Positions 15,077-24,021 of a stretch of 64,000 nt of DNA are shown piece after piece; within the stretch, counting starts at the first letter, position 1, and the number at the start of each line of letters is the position of its first letter. The position numbers and the translations under genes are program-made. This DNA comes from Rhizobium johnstonii 3841 (GTDB lineage Bacteria; Pseudomonadota; Alphaproteobacteria; Rhizobiales; Rhizobiaceae). The notes beneath the pieces are model-generated. The model was not told where the DNA came from. It ran no database searches and saw nothing but the letters and a program-made list of their open reading frames with translations. The stretch covers positions 1 to 64,000 of the forward strand of contig NC_008383.1 of assembly GCF_000009265.1 (NCBI RefSeq), given 5' to 3'.

Positions 15077-17335
15077 ATGGTGGAGCCGAGAGACCAACCC
15101 CTTCTCTATCCCGTTCTGAGCCTTCAGATGGATCCGGCGCTGCGGAGTCCGACGGGGCGTGGCAAAGGCATCGACAGCATCGTCAAGGAGCGGCTCGGCC
15201 GGCAGCAGGACGTGCTCGCGAGCGAAACACGCGACATTTATGAACACCGGACAGAGTTGCCCACATACTCGGGTTTAACGCACCTAGTCGTTCGGATGTT
15301 CAGTGAGGATTCCCTTGCTCCAACGCACACCCCCGATGACTTGTTCTCGCAGCGTCATGGATGCAGGCTCGTTGCTCCTCTTCCTGGCGGCTATTTGATC
15401 GAGGCTGATGTCAAAGAATTGCCTCGCCTCCTTCACGCAATCGAACATCCAATCGGCTATGCGGTGCAAGCCGACATATCCCGTGTTTCGTCTCTCGGAC
15501 AATTTGATGCGAAAAGTCGTTTGCGCGGTCGATCGGTCAATGAACTCTGGAATTCCGCACCGGAAGATGATGACGGACGTTTGTTCGTTGTTTGGCTTGC
15601 GCCGTTCCGCGATCGAGATGCCAAGGCCGAAGTCCTCGAGCGTATCCAGGGCTTTGCCAATGAGAGGCTGGTCATGCCGACATTTACCAGCGTGCGGCTC
15701 ACGCTCGGGACATCTGAGGAAACGGAAGAACCGCGTTCTCTCACGACACCACGACAATCCAGCATTGCACGGGCAATGCGAGATTATCGAAACACCGGCG
15801 TCGGACGCGCTACAGTTCGAATTCCGAACAAAGAAGGGTTGAGACAGCTCATCGCGTCAGGCGCTTCTTATCGCATTGATCCTGTGCGGCCGATCAGAGT
15901 GGCAGCACCTGGCGAAGGAGCGGAGCCTCCTGCACCAGTAATCGATGAGAACGCTCCAATCGTTGCCGTCGTCGATGGCGGTCTGCATGCGCGAAGCTAC
16001 ACTGCGGCTGAAGCTTTCAGGGCGACACCTTTCGTCACGAACGCCCAAGCCGACAAGCCGCACGGAAATAGCGTTAGCTCCCTCGTTATCCACGGGCACG
16101 CCTGGAACAAAAATCGCTCGCTGCCTGAACTAAACTGCCGTATCGGAACTGTTCAGGCCGTCCCCCATCGGAACGCCAATCGGCGCTTCGATGAGCGGGA
16201 GTTGGTAGACTATCTGGCGGAGGTTGCGCGTCTTTACCCAGAAGCGCGCGTCTGGAACATCTCTGCCAATCAGGATGGCGCCGGTTTGGATCCCTCCGAG
16301 GTCAGCGTTCTCGGCCATGAAATCAGTCTTCTGGCGAGATCGGCTGGATTTCTTCCAGTGATCTCCGTTGGAAATGTCAGCCCGGACAACAATTCCCGGC
16401 CCAATCCGCCAGCTGATTGCGAAGCCGCGATTGTCGTAGGTGGCCGTCAGGCACTCCCGGATGGAACGCCAGGCGACCGTTGCCCTGCCTGTCTCCCCGG
16501 TCCCGGCCCCGATGGGATGATGAAACCGGACCTATCGTGGTTTTCGAATCTCAGGATGCTGGGTGGGGTCGTCGATACGGGAAGCAGTTACGCAACGCCG
16601 TTGGTGTCGTCTTTGGCAGCCCACACTTTCGATAGCTTACGGGAACCAACGCCGGATCTGGTTAAGGCTCTCCTCATCAATTCAGCCGAGCGAAGTGAGC
16701 ACGATCCCAACCTCGGTTGGGGAACCCCGTATCAAGGGCACCTTCCTTGGACCTGCGTGCCCGGCAGTGTCACGCTTGCGTGGCGGGCACAACTCGAGCC
16801 GGGAACCGCATACTACTGGAACGATATTCCCATCCCTCCCGAGCTGGTGCGTGACGGAAAATTGTTCGGACGCGCCAGCTTGACCGCTGTTCTGCGGCCT
16901 CTCGTGTCGCCGTTTGGCGGCGCTAACTACTTCGCTTCCCGCTTGGAGACATCTCTGGCGTATCAGTCTGGAGCGGATAAGTGGCCGTCGCTACTTGGCT
17001 CAATGAAAGAGTCGACGCTTCCGGAAAACGACGCTCGCGATGAGCTTCGCAAATGGCAGCCTATCAGACGGCACTGCAGGGACTTTTCCAAGGGGAGCGG
17101 GCTTGGGTTTTCCGGTCCACACCTGCGGCTTTATGCCCGCGTGTTCATGCGTGATCTCTACCAATTTGGGTGGACGCATCACAGCCAGGCGGGGGCGCAA
17201 GAAGTTGCGTTCGTGCTTACGCTTTCAAGCGCGGACGGAGAAAAGTCGATCTATGACTCAACTGCTCGTGCGCTCGGAAACTTCGTCGAGAGCGCCGTCT
17301 TGAATCAGGACATCGAGGTCTCGAATGAGCTTTAA
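15077..17335 (+). CDS. ietS: IetS, subtilisin-like serine protease (toxin/effector)
   Basis: A 752-aa S8-family protease. The catalytic triad is visible: D300 in VAVVDGG, H329 in KPHGNSV and S504 in DTGSSYATP. There is no signal peptide, so it acts in the cytoplasm, as expected of an ATPase-controlled toxin. The N-terminal 290 residues are family-specific and may bind IetA; the C-terminal 200 residues are beta-rich. The ATG lies one base after the ietA stop with an AGGGGAGG ribosome-binding site within the end of ietA. In the pTiC58 pair the protease is harmful without the ATPase. All catalytic residues are present here, so the system should be active. Confidence 0.88.
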   Translation: MVEPRDQPLLYPVLSLQMDPALRSPTGRGKGIDSIVKERLGRQQDVLASETRDIYEHRTELPTYSGLTHLVVRMFSEDSLAPTHTPDDLFSQRHGCRLVAPLPGGYLIEADVKELPRLLHAIEHPIGYAVQADISRVSSLGQFDAKSRLRGRSVNELWNSAPEDDDGRLFVVWLAPFRDRDAKAEVLERIQGFANERLVMPTFTSVRLTLGTSEETEEPRSLTTPRQSSIARAMRDYRNTGVGRATVRIPNKEGLRQLIASGASYRIDPVRPIRVAAPGEGAEPPAPVIDENAPIVAVVDGGLHARSYTAAEAFRATPFVTNAQADKPHGNSVSSLVIHGHAWNKNRSLPELNCRIGTVQAVPHRNANRRFDERELVDYLAEVARLYPEARVWNISANQDGAGLDPSEVSVLGHEISLLARSAGFLPVISVGNVSPDNNSRPNPPADCEAAIVVGGRQALPDGTPGDRCPACLPGPGPDGMMKPDLSWFSNLRMLGGVVDTGSSYATPLVSSLAAHTFDSLREPTPDLVKALLINSAERSEHDPNLGWGTPYQGHLPWTCVPGSVTLAWRAQLEPGTAYYWNDIPIPPELVRDGKLFGRASLTAVLRPLVSPFGGANYFASRLETSLAYQSGADKWPSLLGSMKESTLPENDARDELRKWQPIRRHCRDFSKGSGLGFSGPHLRLYARVFMRDLYQFGWTHHSQAGAQEVAFVLTLSSADGEKSIYDSTARALGNFVESAVLNQDIEVSNEL

Positions 17336-17849
17336 GGTGCGGTTAAAGTCTCTAAATTGGTAAGATTTTCTCACCACGTCCTTCAGTTTGGGCGTCTCAT
17401 TGCCTTCATCAGTTTGCGATTGCCGTCTCCGACGGGTTTGAATTTCAAGGGCACACACTTTCCAGGAAGATACTGTCAAGCGCATTCATACAACGACACC
17501 CACAGCCAGTAGCTGTCTCCAGAAGCGAACGCAATTGCATCCCGCAAACATCGATTTGACTTTGACATCTTCAGAGAAAAGCAAATACTACTTTGGGGTG
17601 ACGGGTTCGTGCGACTAGTGCAGCTCCGAGGAGACGTCACGGTTGCTTGGGACGGCGCCAGCGATAACGCTGGAATGCGGGAAGTGCGAGGCTGGGGATT
17701 TGACGGCGAGGGGACAATCTGCGTGGCCGATGCTCACGGCCGCGAAAGCAGCTGCAGATCATTGTGACATCGACACCGTTTGCATTGATTTGAATCCTTT
17801 CGAGCACAAGGAAGTCGCGATCTTCAGGAATAGGCTCGCTGCATTGTCG
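17336..17849. other. Noncoding stretch after ietS
   Basis: About 510 bases with no convincing gene on either strand. A few short overlapping frames lack recognisable sequence and ribosome-binding sites. It joins the stability block to decayed DNA ending in the TauE/SafE remnant. Confidence 0.5.
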
Positions 17850-18071
17850 CCTCATGACCGCAACTATTGGCGCGGCACGCTCTACAGCCGCGACCAGAGC
17901 TTTGCCGTCATCAGAAGCAACCGGGTATTCTTGCTTGTCATGGTGGCTGGATCGGTCGTTGGAGCGTTTATCGGCGGACAGCTCCCCGGCATTGTCCCGA
18001 GCGCCGTGCTGCTGCCAGGGCTCACTTTGATCCTCGTGATCTCCGCGATCAAGATATGGCGGCACTCGTGA
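17850..18071 (+). pseudogene. 3' remnant of a TauE/SafE sulfite exporter gene
   Basis: Only the C-terminal end of a TauE/SafE-family membrane exporter is recognisable: a region ending YSRDQSFAVIRSNR, then two hydrophobic segments (LLVMVAGSVVGAFIGGQL and VLLPGLTLILVISAIKIW) and a terminal RHS. A full protein has about 250 aa and 7-8 membrane spans; here about 70 residues remain. The frame stays open upstream to 17643, but that part does not look like the family. It reads as a fragment left by a deletion or insertion. Confidence 0.6.
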
Positions 18072-18235
18072 CTACGAGCGCCGTGCCTGCAACCGCATGA
18101 TTTTCAGCGGTTCTGCGACGGGCGTTTCTATGGCATAAGGTGTTGGAGACCAGCACATGGGCAACGGTAGTCCACAATCGCGAAGCGAGCGGACACACGT
18201 CGGGAGACCGGACCCGCAGCGTCGATGCTTTTCGT

Positions 18236-19204
18236 TCATGGGTTGTAAACAGCCCGCAGTTCACGCACCCCGCGTCCAAGCCGCCGGCGCAGCAGCGTGC
18301 GTAGGGTGACCCCGTCGGCATAGCCTATCTCCGTGGCGATCGACTCGATGTCCTTGCGGCTTGTACGCAAGAGGTGAACGGCCCGCTCCACGCGCAGGTC
18401 CTGAAAATACGATAGCGGCGACTTCCCCAGGACAGCCTCCATGCGGCGTTGAAGCGTTCTTTTGCTGACATGGAGGGCGTCCGCCGCCACGTCAAGAGAG
18501 AACCCTTCGTGCAACCGATTGCGCGCCCAGCGTTCGAAGTGCTGGATCAAGGGATCGGCATTCGCCAGGTGCATTGGTATCATATACGGGGCTTGTGAGG
18601 GCCTCGTATCCACGAGCAGATAGCGTGCGACCATGTCGGCAAGCGCAGGACTGGTTTGGCGCACCAGCCAAAGGGCGAGTTCCAGATGCCCCATCGCAGC
18701 GCCAGCGGTGACGACATCGCCCGATGGCACCAACATTCGCCGCTCGTCCAGGCGAACATCAGGATATTGTTGACGAAATAGCGGCCCCAACCACCAGGCC
18801 GTCGTCGCCTCGTGACCAGCCAAGAGGCCCGACTCAGCCAGCAGAAACGTCCCGATGCACGCCGCACCGATCCGCGCGCCGTCGGCATGCCAGGTTTGCA
18901 GTTGGTCAGCTGCATCGTGGGACTCGCGCCCATCCAGTAGCTCTAGAAGCGGCCCAGGCATTTTGGTCCCCAGCGCTGGAACGATCACCCAGTCGGGCTG
19001 CCTGATTGTGGCTGCGGGTTGCACCGGCACGCTCAGGCCAAGCGAGGTCTGTACGGTCTCCCTGACGCCGGCCATGACGCATTCGAACCGTGGGATGCGC
19101 AAGGACTCAAGCTCAGCCAGTTCGTTCGCAGTGGCGAGTGTGTCGAGCACGGCTGCCAAGCCGGTGTCGAACACATTGTTGTGGGCAAGGACGACGATCT
19201 TCAT
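18236..19204 (-). CDS. GlxA-type AraC family transcriptional regulator
   Basis: A 322-aa regulator with an N-terminal DJ-1/PfpI-like domain (about 1-170, with the nucleophile-elbow-like GAACIGTFLLAESGLL) and a C-terminal AraC DNA-binding domain with two helix-turn-helix motifs (FSLDVAADALHVSKRTLQRR and IESIATEIGYADGVTLRTLL). The full length is normal for the family. The ATG at 19204 faces the broken monooxygenase gene at 19312 across about 107 nt, so it probably controls the rightward group ending at 20705. The ligand is unknown. Confidence 0.88.
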   Translation of the reverse strand: MKIVVLAHNNVFDTGLAAVLDTLATANELAELESLRIPRFECVMAGVRETVQTSLGLSVPVQPAATIRQPDWVIVPALGTKMPGPLLELLDGRESHDAADQLQTWHADGARIGAACIGTFLLAESGLLAGHEATTAWWLGPLFRQQYPDVRLDERRMLVPSGDVVTAGAAMGHLELALWLVRQTSPALADMVARYLLVDTRPSQAPYMIPMHLANADPLIQHFERWARNRLHEGFSLDVAADALHVSKRTLQRRMEAVLGKSPLSYFQDLRVERAVHLLRTSRKDIESIATEIGYADGVTLRTLLRRRLGRGVRELRAVYNP

Positions 19205-19311
19205 GGCGCTTATGATACCGAAAATGTCATTTGCGGCAATACCGTTGAGGAAACTCGGGACCTAATTTGGTCTTCGTCGGATGTTCGACGTCAGTGAAGG
19301 AGTTCAATGCC

Positions 19312-19623
19312 ATGATCCAGTATGCCCTGTTTGCCCGTCTCGAAGCCAAGCCCGGCAAAGAGGCAGAAGTCGAAAACTTCCTATAGGCAGCGCTCGAAAT
19401 GGCACGGGACGAAGGCCCGACCCCAATCTGGTTTGCCTTGCGACTCTCGCCCTCGACGTTCGGCATCTTTGACGCGTTCCACGACGAAAAGGCGCGGCAG
19501 GACCACCTGTCCGGCCCGATCGCGCAAACCCTGATGGCAAAGGCACCGGATCTGTTCGCTACGGCACCCGCCATCGAGTTGATCCAAGTGTTGGGCCTGA
19601 AGAACGAAACGACTGCGAACTGA
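19312..19623 (+). pseudogene. Antibiotic-biosynthesis-monooxygenase-like gene with an internal TAG
   Basis: The frame encodes a small ABM-fold (quinol-monooxygenase-like) protein of about 103 aa. It begins MIQYALFARLEAKPGKEAEV and continues FALRLSPSTFGIFDAFHDE and LMAKAPDLFATAP. Codon 25 is an in-frame amber stop (TAG, 19384-19386), where homologues continue without a break. The rest remains open to 19623 and could restart at ATG 19399, but would lack the first beta strand. Everything else is conserved, so the stop is recent or a sequencing error. The gene at 58223 encodes a similar protein with a signal peptide. Confidence 0.75.
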
Positions 19624-19674
19624 CAATCGCGTCGAGGACAGGCAATGACCTCGACCAATTTAGAAAGCAATCAC

Positions 19675-20304
19675 ATGACCCTGAATGTATCTACCCGGCT
19701 CTCGCTGCTTGTCGCGCTCCTAGCCAGCGCGACTGGTCTTGCGTCCGCGCCGGCCGTTGCCGGTTCGACCGACAAGTTCGAGCTTTCCAGCCCTGACATC
19801 GCGCCCGGCAGCAAAATCGACGATAAATTCGTCCTCAACGGCTTTGGCTGCAAGGGCGGAAATATCTCACCAGCCCTGCAATGGAAAAATGCCCCGGCTG
19901 GCACCAAGTCATTTGTCCTGCAGGTCTATGATCCGGATGCACCCACCGGCAGCGGTTTCTGGCATTGGACGGTCAATAACATCCCGGCCAACGTCACGCA
20001 GCTGACCCAGGGTGCCGGCAATGCCCCGGCAAACCTGCCGGCAGGCGCCTATGGCGGCGTCAACGACTTCCAGGACACGGGTGCAACTGGCGGCAACGGC
20101 AATTATGGCGGCCCGTGCCCGCCGGCTGGCGACAAGCCGCACCGGTACGAATTCTCGCTTTTCGCACTCGCGGTTGATGACATCGACGCGGCAGCCGGCG
20201 TTCCAAAAACTGGCACGGCAGCGCTTCATGGCTTCGTCCTGAACAAGGGCCTTGGCGACAAATTGCTGGGCAAGGCGTCCTTCACTGCCGCCTACGGCCA
20301 CTAA
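19675..20304 (+). CDS. YbhB/YbcL family (PEBP/Raf-kinase-inhibitor-like) exported protein
   Basis: A phosphatidylethanolamine-binding-like protein of 209 aa. A signal peptide covers about 1-29 (hydrophobic core LSLLVALLASATGLA, cleavage after APAVA). The ligand-pocket motifs follow: SPALQWKNAP, VYDPDAPTGSGFWHW, and GPCPPAGDKPHRYEFSLFAL. These are the hallmark DPDxP and GxxHRY-type motifs. Bacterial members have no firm substrate. An upstream in-frame ATG (19645) has a GAGGA site and is an alternative start. It sits between the broken monooxygenase gene and a small secreted-repeat protein, probably in one operon. Confidence 0.85.
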   Translation: MTLNVSTRLSLLVALLASATGLASAPAVAGSTDKFELSSPDIAPGSKIDDKFVLNGFGCKGGNISPALQWKNAPAGTKSFVLQVYDPDAPTGSGFWHWTVNNIPANVTQLTQGAGNAPANLPAGAYGGVNDFQDTGATGGNGNYGGPCPPAGDKPHRYEFSLFALAVDDIDAAAGVPKTGTAALHGFVLNKGLGDKLLGKASFTAAYGH

Positions 20305-20330
20305 TCCATCATTAAAATCTGGAGATTATT

Positions 20331-20705
20331 ATGAAGAAACTTATTCTCGTACCGATCCTGCTGGCCTCGATGACCGGCGTTGTCTTCGCCGCCACTCCCT
20401 TCAAGACGGTCAAGACCGAAAAAGGCGTGGTCCTTTCCGGCGAAAAGGGCCTGACGCTTTATACCTTCAAGAAGGATGAAGCGGGAGCCTCGAATTGCTA
20501 CGACGAGTGTGCCCAGAACTGGCCCTCGGCTATTGCCGCCGGCAACGCCAAGGCCAATGGCGCCTACTCGATCGTAACCCGCAAAGACGGCACGAAGCAG
20601 TGGGCAAAGGACGGAAAGCCGCTCTATTATTGGGTCAAGGACGCCAAGCAAGGCGATGTCACCGGCGACGGCGTCGGTGGCGTTTGGGACGCAGCGAAGC
20701 CTTGA
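20331..20705 (+). CDS. COG4315-type secreted protein (Lipoprotein_15 repeats)
   Basis: A 124-aa exported protein. The signal peptide is MKKLILVPILLASMTGVVFA with no lipobox cysteine. Two repeats of the Lipoprotein_15 kind follow, seen as GLTLYTFKKDE...CYDECAQNWPS and GKPLYYWVKDAKQGDVTGDG. The pair of cysteines (C..EC) in the first repeat is typical. The family is periplasmic and of unknown function. A good AT-rich leader with GGAG precedes the ATG, 26 nt after the PEBP-like gene. A strong terminator follows directly. Confidence 0.85.
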   Translation: MKKLILVPILLASMTGVVFAATPFKTVKTEKGVVLSGEKGLTLYTFKKDEAGASNCYDECAQNWPSAIAAGNAKANGAYSIVTRKDGTKQWAKDGKPLYYWVKDAKQGDVTGDGVGGVWDAAKP

Positions 20706-20714
20706 TTTCCAGCA

Positions 20715-20748
20715 GCGGCGCGGAAGCAGTAGCTTCCGCGCCGCCTTT
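20715..20748 (+). terminator. Rho-independent terminator
   Basis: GCGGCGCGGAAGC pairs perfectly (13 bp) with GCTTCCGCGCCGC around an AGTA loop, followed by CTTTGT. It lies 10 nt after the stop at 20705 and closes the small exported-protein operon. Confidence 0.85.
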
Positions 20749-21087
20749 GTATGAAGTGCTTTTCAGACGATCGATCCGTCTGCCCCTCGGTAAGCTTGGC
20801 AAGCCATCGCCACCTGCTATTGGCCCAGATGGAGCCGCTGACTTACCCGGCACGGTCTCTTAACCTGATCATTCAGCGGCCACCCGTTCATTGCAAGGCG
20901 CGCGCTATCTTGCCGCTAATCTGGTCTGCGTGAGGCATTTGGGACAGCCATAGTAATCCGGCATCGGCTCGTAGCAAAATGATATTGGACCGGTATCAGA
21001 GCCTGGATTACCGTGACAATCATTCAAGGGCTCGTCCCTTGACAGGCGGAATGGAGCCGCCTTTGGGAGATATAGGAGGAGGAAATC
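20749..21087 (+). promoter_or_regulatory. Gene-free leader of the catabolic island
   Basis: About 340 bases without a gene. It contains an inverted repeat, CAAGGG-CTCGT-CCCTTG, whose right arm continues into TTGACA, a possible -35 box, then GGCGG-AATGGAG-CCGCC. A very strong AGGAGGAGG ribosome-binding site stands before the TTG at 21088. I could not assign a convincing -10 box. Confidence 0.35.
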
Positions 21088-21396
21088 TTGATCGCAGCTT
21101 TGGTGCTGTTCCCCGTTCCCGCTGGAACGACGATGGAGCAGATAAAGGAAGCGTACGAGCTGTCGGCGCCTCGCTTTACCGGAATGCCCGGTCTTCTTAG
21201 CAAACACTATCTGTTCGACGGCGCCGGTCAGGGCGGAGCCTTCTACGTTTGGTCGACGCGGGCTGATGCGGAAGCACTATACACCGAAGAGTGGCGCCAG
21301 TCGCTGACGCAACGCTATGGCGCGCCACCGACCCTTTCGATCTACGAAGTGCCGGTCGCCATCGATAACGCGGCGGCCTCGCGCACCTTTTCGTAG
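21088..21396 (+). CDS. YdhR-like putative monooxygenase
   Basis: A 102-aa protein with a ferredoxin-like ABM fold. It starts at TTG 21088 behind AGGAGGAGGAAATC, the only well-placed ribosome-binding site. LFPVPAGTTMEQIKEAYE, GMPGLLSKHYLFD and GGAFYVWSTRADAEALY match the YdhR/monooxygenase group, which acts as small dimers without a cofactor or as scavengers of quinone-like compounds. It precedes the molybdenum hydroxylase genes, but a 260-nt gap separates them, so co-transcription is uncertain. Substrate unknown. Confidence 0.7.
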   Translation: MIAALVLFPVPAGTTMEQIKEAYELSAPRFTGMPGLLSKHYLFDGAGQGGAFYVWSTRADAEALYTEEWRQSLTQRYGAPPTLSIYEVPVAIDNAAASRTFS

Positions 21397-21655
21397 AGGC
21401 AAAGCACGTGTGCCCCGACCGCCGCGTTGTAAGAGCTTCCATCGGCCAGGCGGTTGTCCATCTTGTGAAGCCGCCGAATGAGATTTGTGGTCCGCGACAT
21501 TAGCGGCTTGATGGACGGGAGCTGGCGCGGAGCGCCGGACGGGTTGTCGAATTCTATTTCAATTCAGGTCGGGGCGCGAAGCGACTTCGGCCGGTTTGGT
21601 AAGGTACGGCGCATCTAAGAGAGAGGCCGGCCAAACGTATCCAGGGAGGTTGATG

Positions 21656-22129
21656 ATGGCGGTTCTGCTATCTGGAAATTATTCTTTGCCAGCGAGTCAG
21701 GCTGAGGTTTACGCCGCGCTCAATGATGCGGACGTCCTTCGCGAATGTATCCCAGGCTGCGAGGAGCTGGAAGCTCGTGCAGACGGTATATTCGCGGCTG
21801 TGGTCCGGCTCGAGCTTGGTCCTTTGAAGACGCGCTTCCGAGGTAAAGTTCGCTTGGAGGATTTGGATCCTCCGAACGGCTACCGGATCATAGGCGAAGG
21901 TGACGGCGGCATCGCCGGGTTCGCCAAGGGAGGTGCTGCTCTGAAGCTGGCACCAGACGGCGAAGGCGGAACACTTCTGTCCTACGAGGCCGAAGCCAAC
22001 GTCAACGGCAAGATCGCTCAGCTGGGACAGCGTTTGATCGCCAGCACCAGCAAGAAAATTGCCGATCGCTTTTTCGAGACACTCGTGAAGCGTCTGCAAA
22101 ATGAGACCGTCACGGCTGAAGCGAAATAG
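21656..22129 (+). CDS. CoxG-like (SRPBCC) protein of the molybdenum hydroxylase cluster
   Basis: A 157-aa CoxG/carbon-monoxide-dehydrogenase-subunit-G family protein with the START/SRPBCC fold: SGNYSLPASQAEVYAALND, LRECIPGCEEL, and GGAALKLAPDGEGGTLLSYE. CoxG-like proteins accompany molybdenum hydroxylases and are thought to help enzyme maturation, membrane attachment or electron transfer to quinones. GGGAGG lies 6-7 nt before ATG 21656; the adjacent ATG 21653 is possible. It is the first gene of a long operon that continues with the hydrolase and the three hydroxylase subunits. Confidence 0.85.
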   Translation: MAVLLSGNYSLPASQAEVYAALNDADVLRECIPGCEELEARADGIFAAVVRLELGPLKTRFRGKVRLEDLDPPNGYRIIGEGDGGIAGFAKGGAALKLAPDGEGGTLLSYEAEANVNGKIAQLGQRLIASTSKKIADRFFETLVKRLQNETVTAEAK

Positions 22130-22183
22130 AAATTCCCGGTTTCACCGACCCCTCATTCAATCGACGAATTGAAAGGTAGAAGT

Positions 22184-23116
22184 ATGCCTAAGGTTACGGA
22201 ATTAACGTTCTTTAGTGAAGGCTTGAAGCTCAAGGGCTTGCTCTATGAGCCGGACGATCTCAAGCCGGGAGAAAAACGCCCCACCGTCGTGTGCTGCCAT
22301 GGCTACACCGGCATGAAGGACGTATATCTTCTCCCCGTTCCTGAGCGCTTGGCTGTGCACGGTTACGTGGCATTCGCATTCGACCATCGCGGCTTCGGCA
22401 AGAGCGAGGGTGTGCGTGCGCGTCTGATACCGCCCGAGCAGGTGGAGGATATTCGCAACGCGATCACCTTCGTCTCCACTTTGCCCTCAGTGGATACCGA
22501 CCGCATCGCTCTCTACGGCACGTCGTTCGGCGGGGGCAATGTCGTGGTCGCGACCGCAACCGACGATCGCGTCCGCTGTGTGGTGTCTGTTGTGCCCGTT
22601 GGCAACGGGGAGCGCTGGCTGAAAAGCCTTCGCAAGCACTGGGAGTGGCTGAAGTTTCAGGACGTCCTGGCCGAAGACCGCCGCCAGCGGGTTCTGACGG
22701 GAGAATCCCGCCGCGTTGACGTCACGGAGCTGATGCCTGGCGACCCCCACTCACGGCAGGTCATCCAGGAGAAGGTGAAGGCGGCAGAAACCTATACGCA
22801 AGGCTACCCTCTGGAAAACGCCGAAGCGACTCTGCGGTGGAAACCGGAGGATTTCGCGCACGCCATTGCGCCCCGTCCCATCCTCTTCATGCACACCGAA
22901 TGCGACGGCTTGGTGCCGATCGACGAGTGCTACGCACTTCATTCAAAGGCCAAAGAGCCGAAGAAGCTCGTCACTATTCCGAACGCCGACCATTACGACG
23001 TCTATCAATTCGTCAATCCGGACGTGTTCGAGAAGGTGATCGCGGAATCGATCAAGTGGTATGATCGCTATCTCAAGGCGGATGCGCCGCAAGAGCGCAT
23101 CGCAGAGATCGCTTAA
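22184..23116 (+). CDS. Alpha/beta hydrolase (DLH/UilS-like)
   Basis: A 310-aa cytoplasmic alpha/beta hydrolase. The oxyanion region is VVCCHGYTGMKD, the nucleophile elbow is GTSFGG, an acid residue lies in ILFMHTECDGLVPIDEC and the catalytic His is in NADHYDVY. It likely hydrolyses an ester, lactone or amide intermediate of the pathway. ATG 22184 follows GAAAGGTAGAAG. It lies 54 nt after the CoxG-like gene and 15 nt before the FAD subunit, so it belongs to the hydroxylase operon. It could act on the ring-opened product of the hydroxylated substrate; this is inference from position. Confidence 0.85.
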   Translation: MPKVTELTFFSEGLKLKGLLYEPDDLKPGEKRPTVVCCHGYTGMKDVYLLPVPERLAVHGYVAFAFDHRGFGKSEGVRARLIPPEQVEDIRNAITFVSTLPSVDTDRIALYGTSFGGGNVVVATATDDRVRCVVSVVPVGNGERWLKSLRKHWEWLKFQDVLAEDRRQRVLTGESRRVDVTELMPGDPHSRQVIQEKVKAAETYTQGYPLENAEATLRWKPEDFAHAIAPRPILFMHTECDGLVPIDECYALHSKAKEPKKLVTIPNADHYDVYQFVNPDVFEKVIAESIKWYDRYLKADAPQERIAEIA

Positions 23117-23131
23117 GGGAGGCAAACCAAC

Positions 23132-23998
23132 GTGGCGCTACCGGTTTTTGACTACTTCGCACCCAAAAGTATCGAAGAGGCTTGCGCAGCACTGGCATCC
23201 AATCCGGATGGGGCAAAATTGCTCGCCGGGGGGCAGTCGATACTGCGTGTCATGAAATTCCGCATCATGGCGCCCGAGCTTCTGGTGGATGTAAAGGCCA
23301 TACCCGGCCTGCGCTACATCGAAGGTGACGCCGATACGCTGCGTATCGGCGCCACCTCAACACAGAGCGACGTGTTGCGCAACGACGTCGTCCGGAAGGA
23401 ATTCCCGTTGCTGGCCGAGGCCATTGCCAGGATCGCAACGACGGCGGTCCGCAACACCGCGACGATCGTCGGCAATATCTGCGTCGGACATACTGCGAGC
23501 GACCCGTCTGCGGCCTTGCTCGCCCTCGACGCCGAACTTGTCGTCGTGAGCCTTGAGGGGGAACGCATCCTTCCAATCAGCGAGTTCTTCGTGGGTCATA
23601 TGTCAACTTCCCTCGATGCCGCTGAGCTGGTTCGCGAAGTGCGCATACGCAGACGCAATGACAAGCCGGGAATGGCCTATCTGGCGCATGCCGGAAGAGC
23701 TGCCATGGAAACCCCGCTTGTTGCGGCAGGAGCAATCGTTTCAACCAGGAACGGCATCTGCAGTAGTGCAACCATCGCACTCGCCGGAGCCGATGAGACG
23801 CCTGTCCGTATTTCGCGAGCGGAGGAGGCTCTCATCGGGTGCAAGCTCGACGATGTGGCGATCCTTAAAGCGGCGGCCATCGCGGCGGAGGACTGTTCGC
23901 CAGACACTGACGTCTACGCGTCCGGAGAGTACCGACGCAGGCTTGTGGGAGTTTATGTGCGCGACGCCTTGCGGGCGGCAGCAAGCCGCGTGGCGTAG
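23132..23998 (+). CDS. Molybdenum hydroxylase, FAD-binding subunit (CoxM/XdhB type)
   Basis: The medium, FAD-carrying subunit of a xanthine-dehydrogenase-family enzyme, 288 aa. The FAD-binding motifs are LLAGGQSIL (about 31-39) and TIVGNICVGHTASDP (about 109-123, the T-x-G-G/N motif). The C-terminal CO-dehydrogenase flavoprotein domain follows. It starts at GTG 23132 behind GGGAGG. It passes electrons from the 2Fe-2S subunit to the acceptor. The order FAD, 2Fe-2S, molybdopterin subunit is the classic cox/ndh arrangement. Confidence 0.92.
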   Translation: MALPVFDYFAPKSIEEACAALASNPDGAKLLAGGQSILRVMKFRIMAPELLVDVKAIPGLRYIEGDADTLRIGATSTQSDVLRNDVVRKEFPLLAEAIARIATTAVRNTATIVGNICVGHTASDPSAALLALDAELVVVSLEGERILPISEFFVGHMSTSLDAAELVREVRIRRRNDKPGMAYLAHAGRAAMETPLVAAGAIVSTRNGICSSATIALAGADETPVRISRAEEALIGCKLDDVAILKAAAIAAEDCSPDTDVYASGEYRRRLVGVYVRDALRAAASRVA

Positions 23999-24021
23999 GC
24001 TTTAGGAGGAGGAACCACATC

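Noticed and set aside
17637..18065. 142-codon minus-strand ORF opposite the TauE/SafE remnant
   Set aside because: The plus strand here encodes recognisable membrane segments; the minus frame has no coding character.
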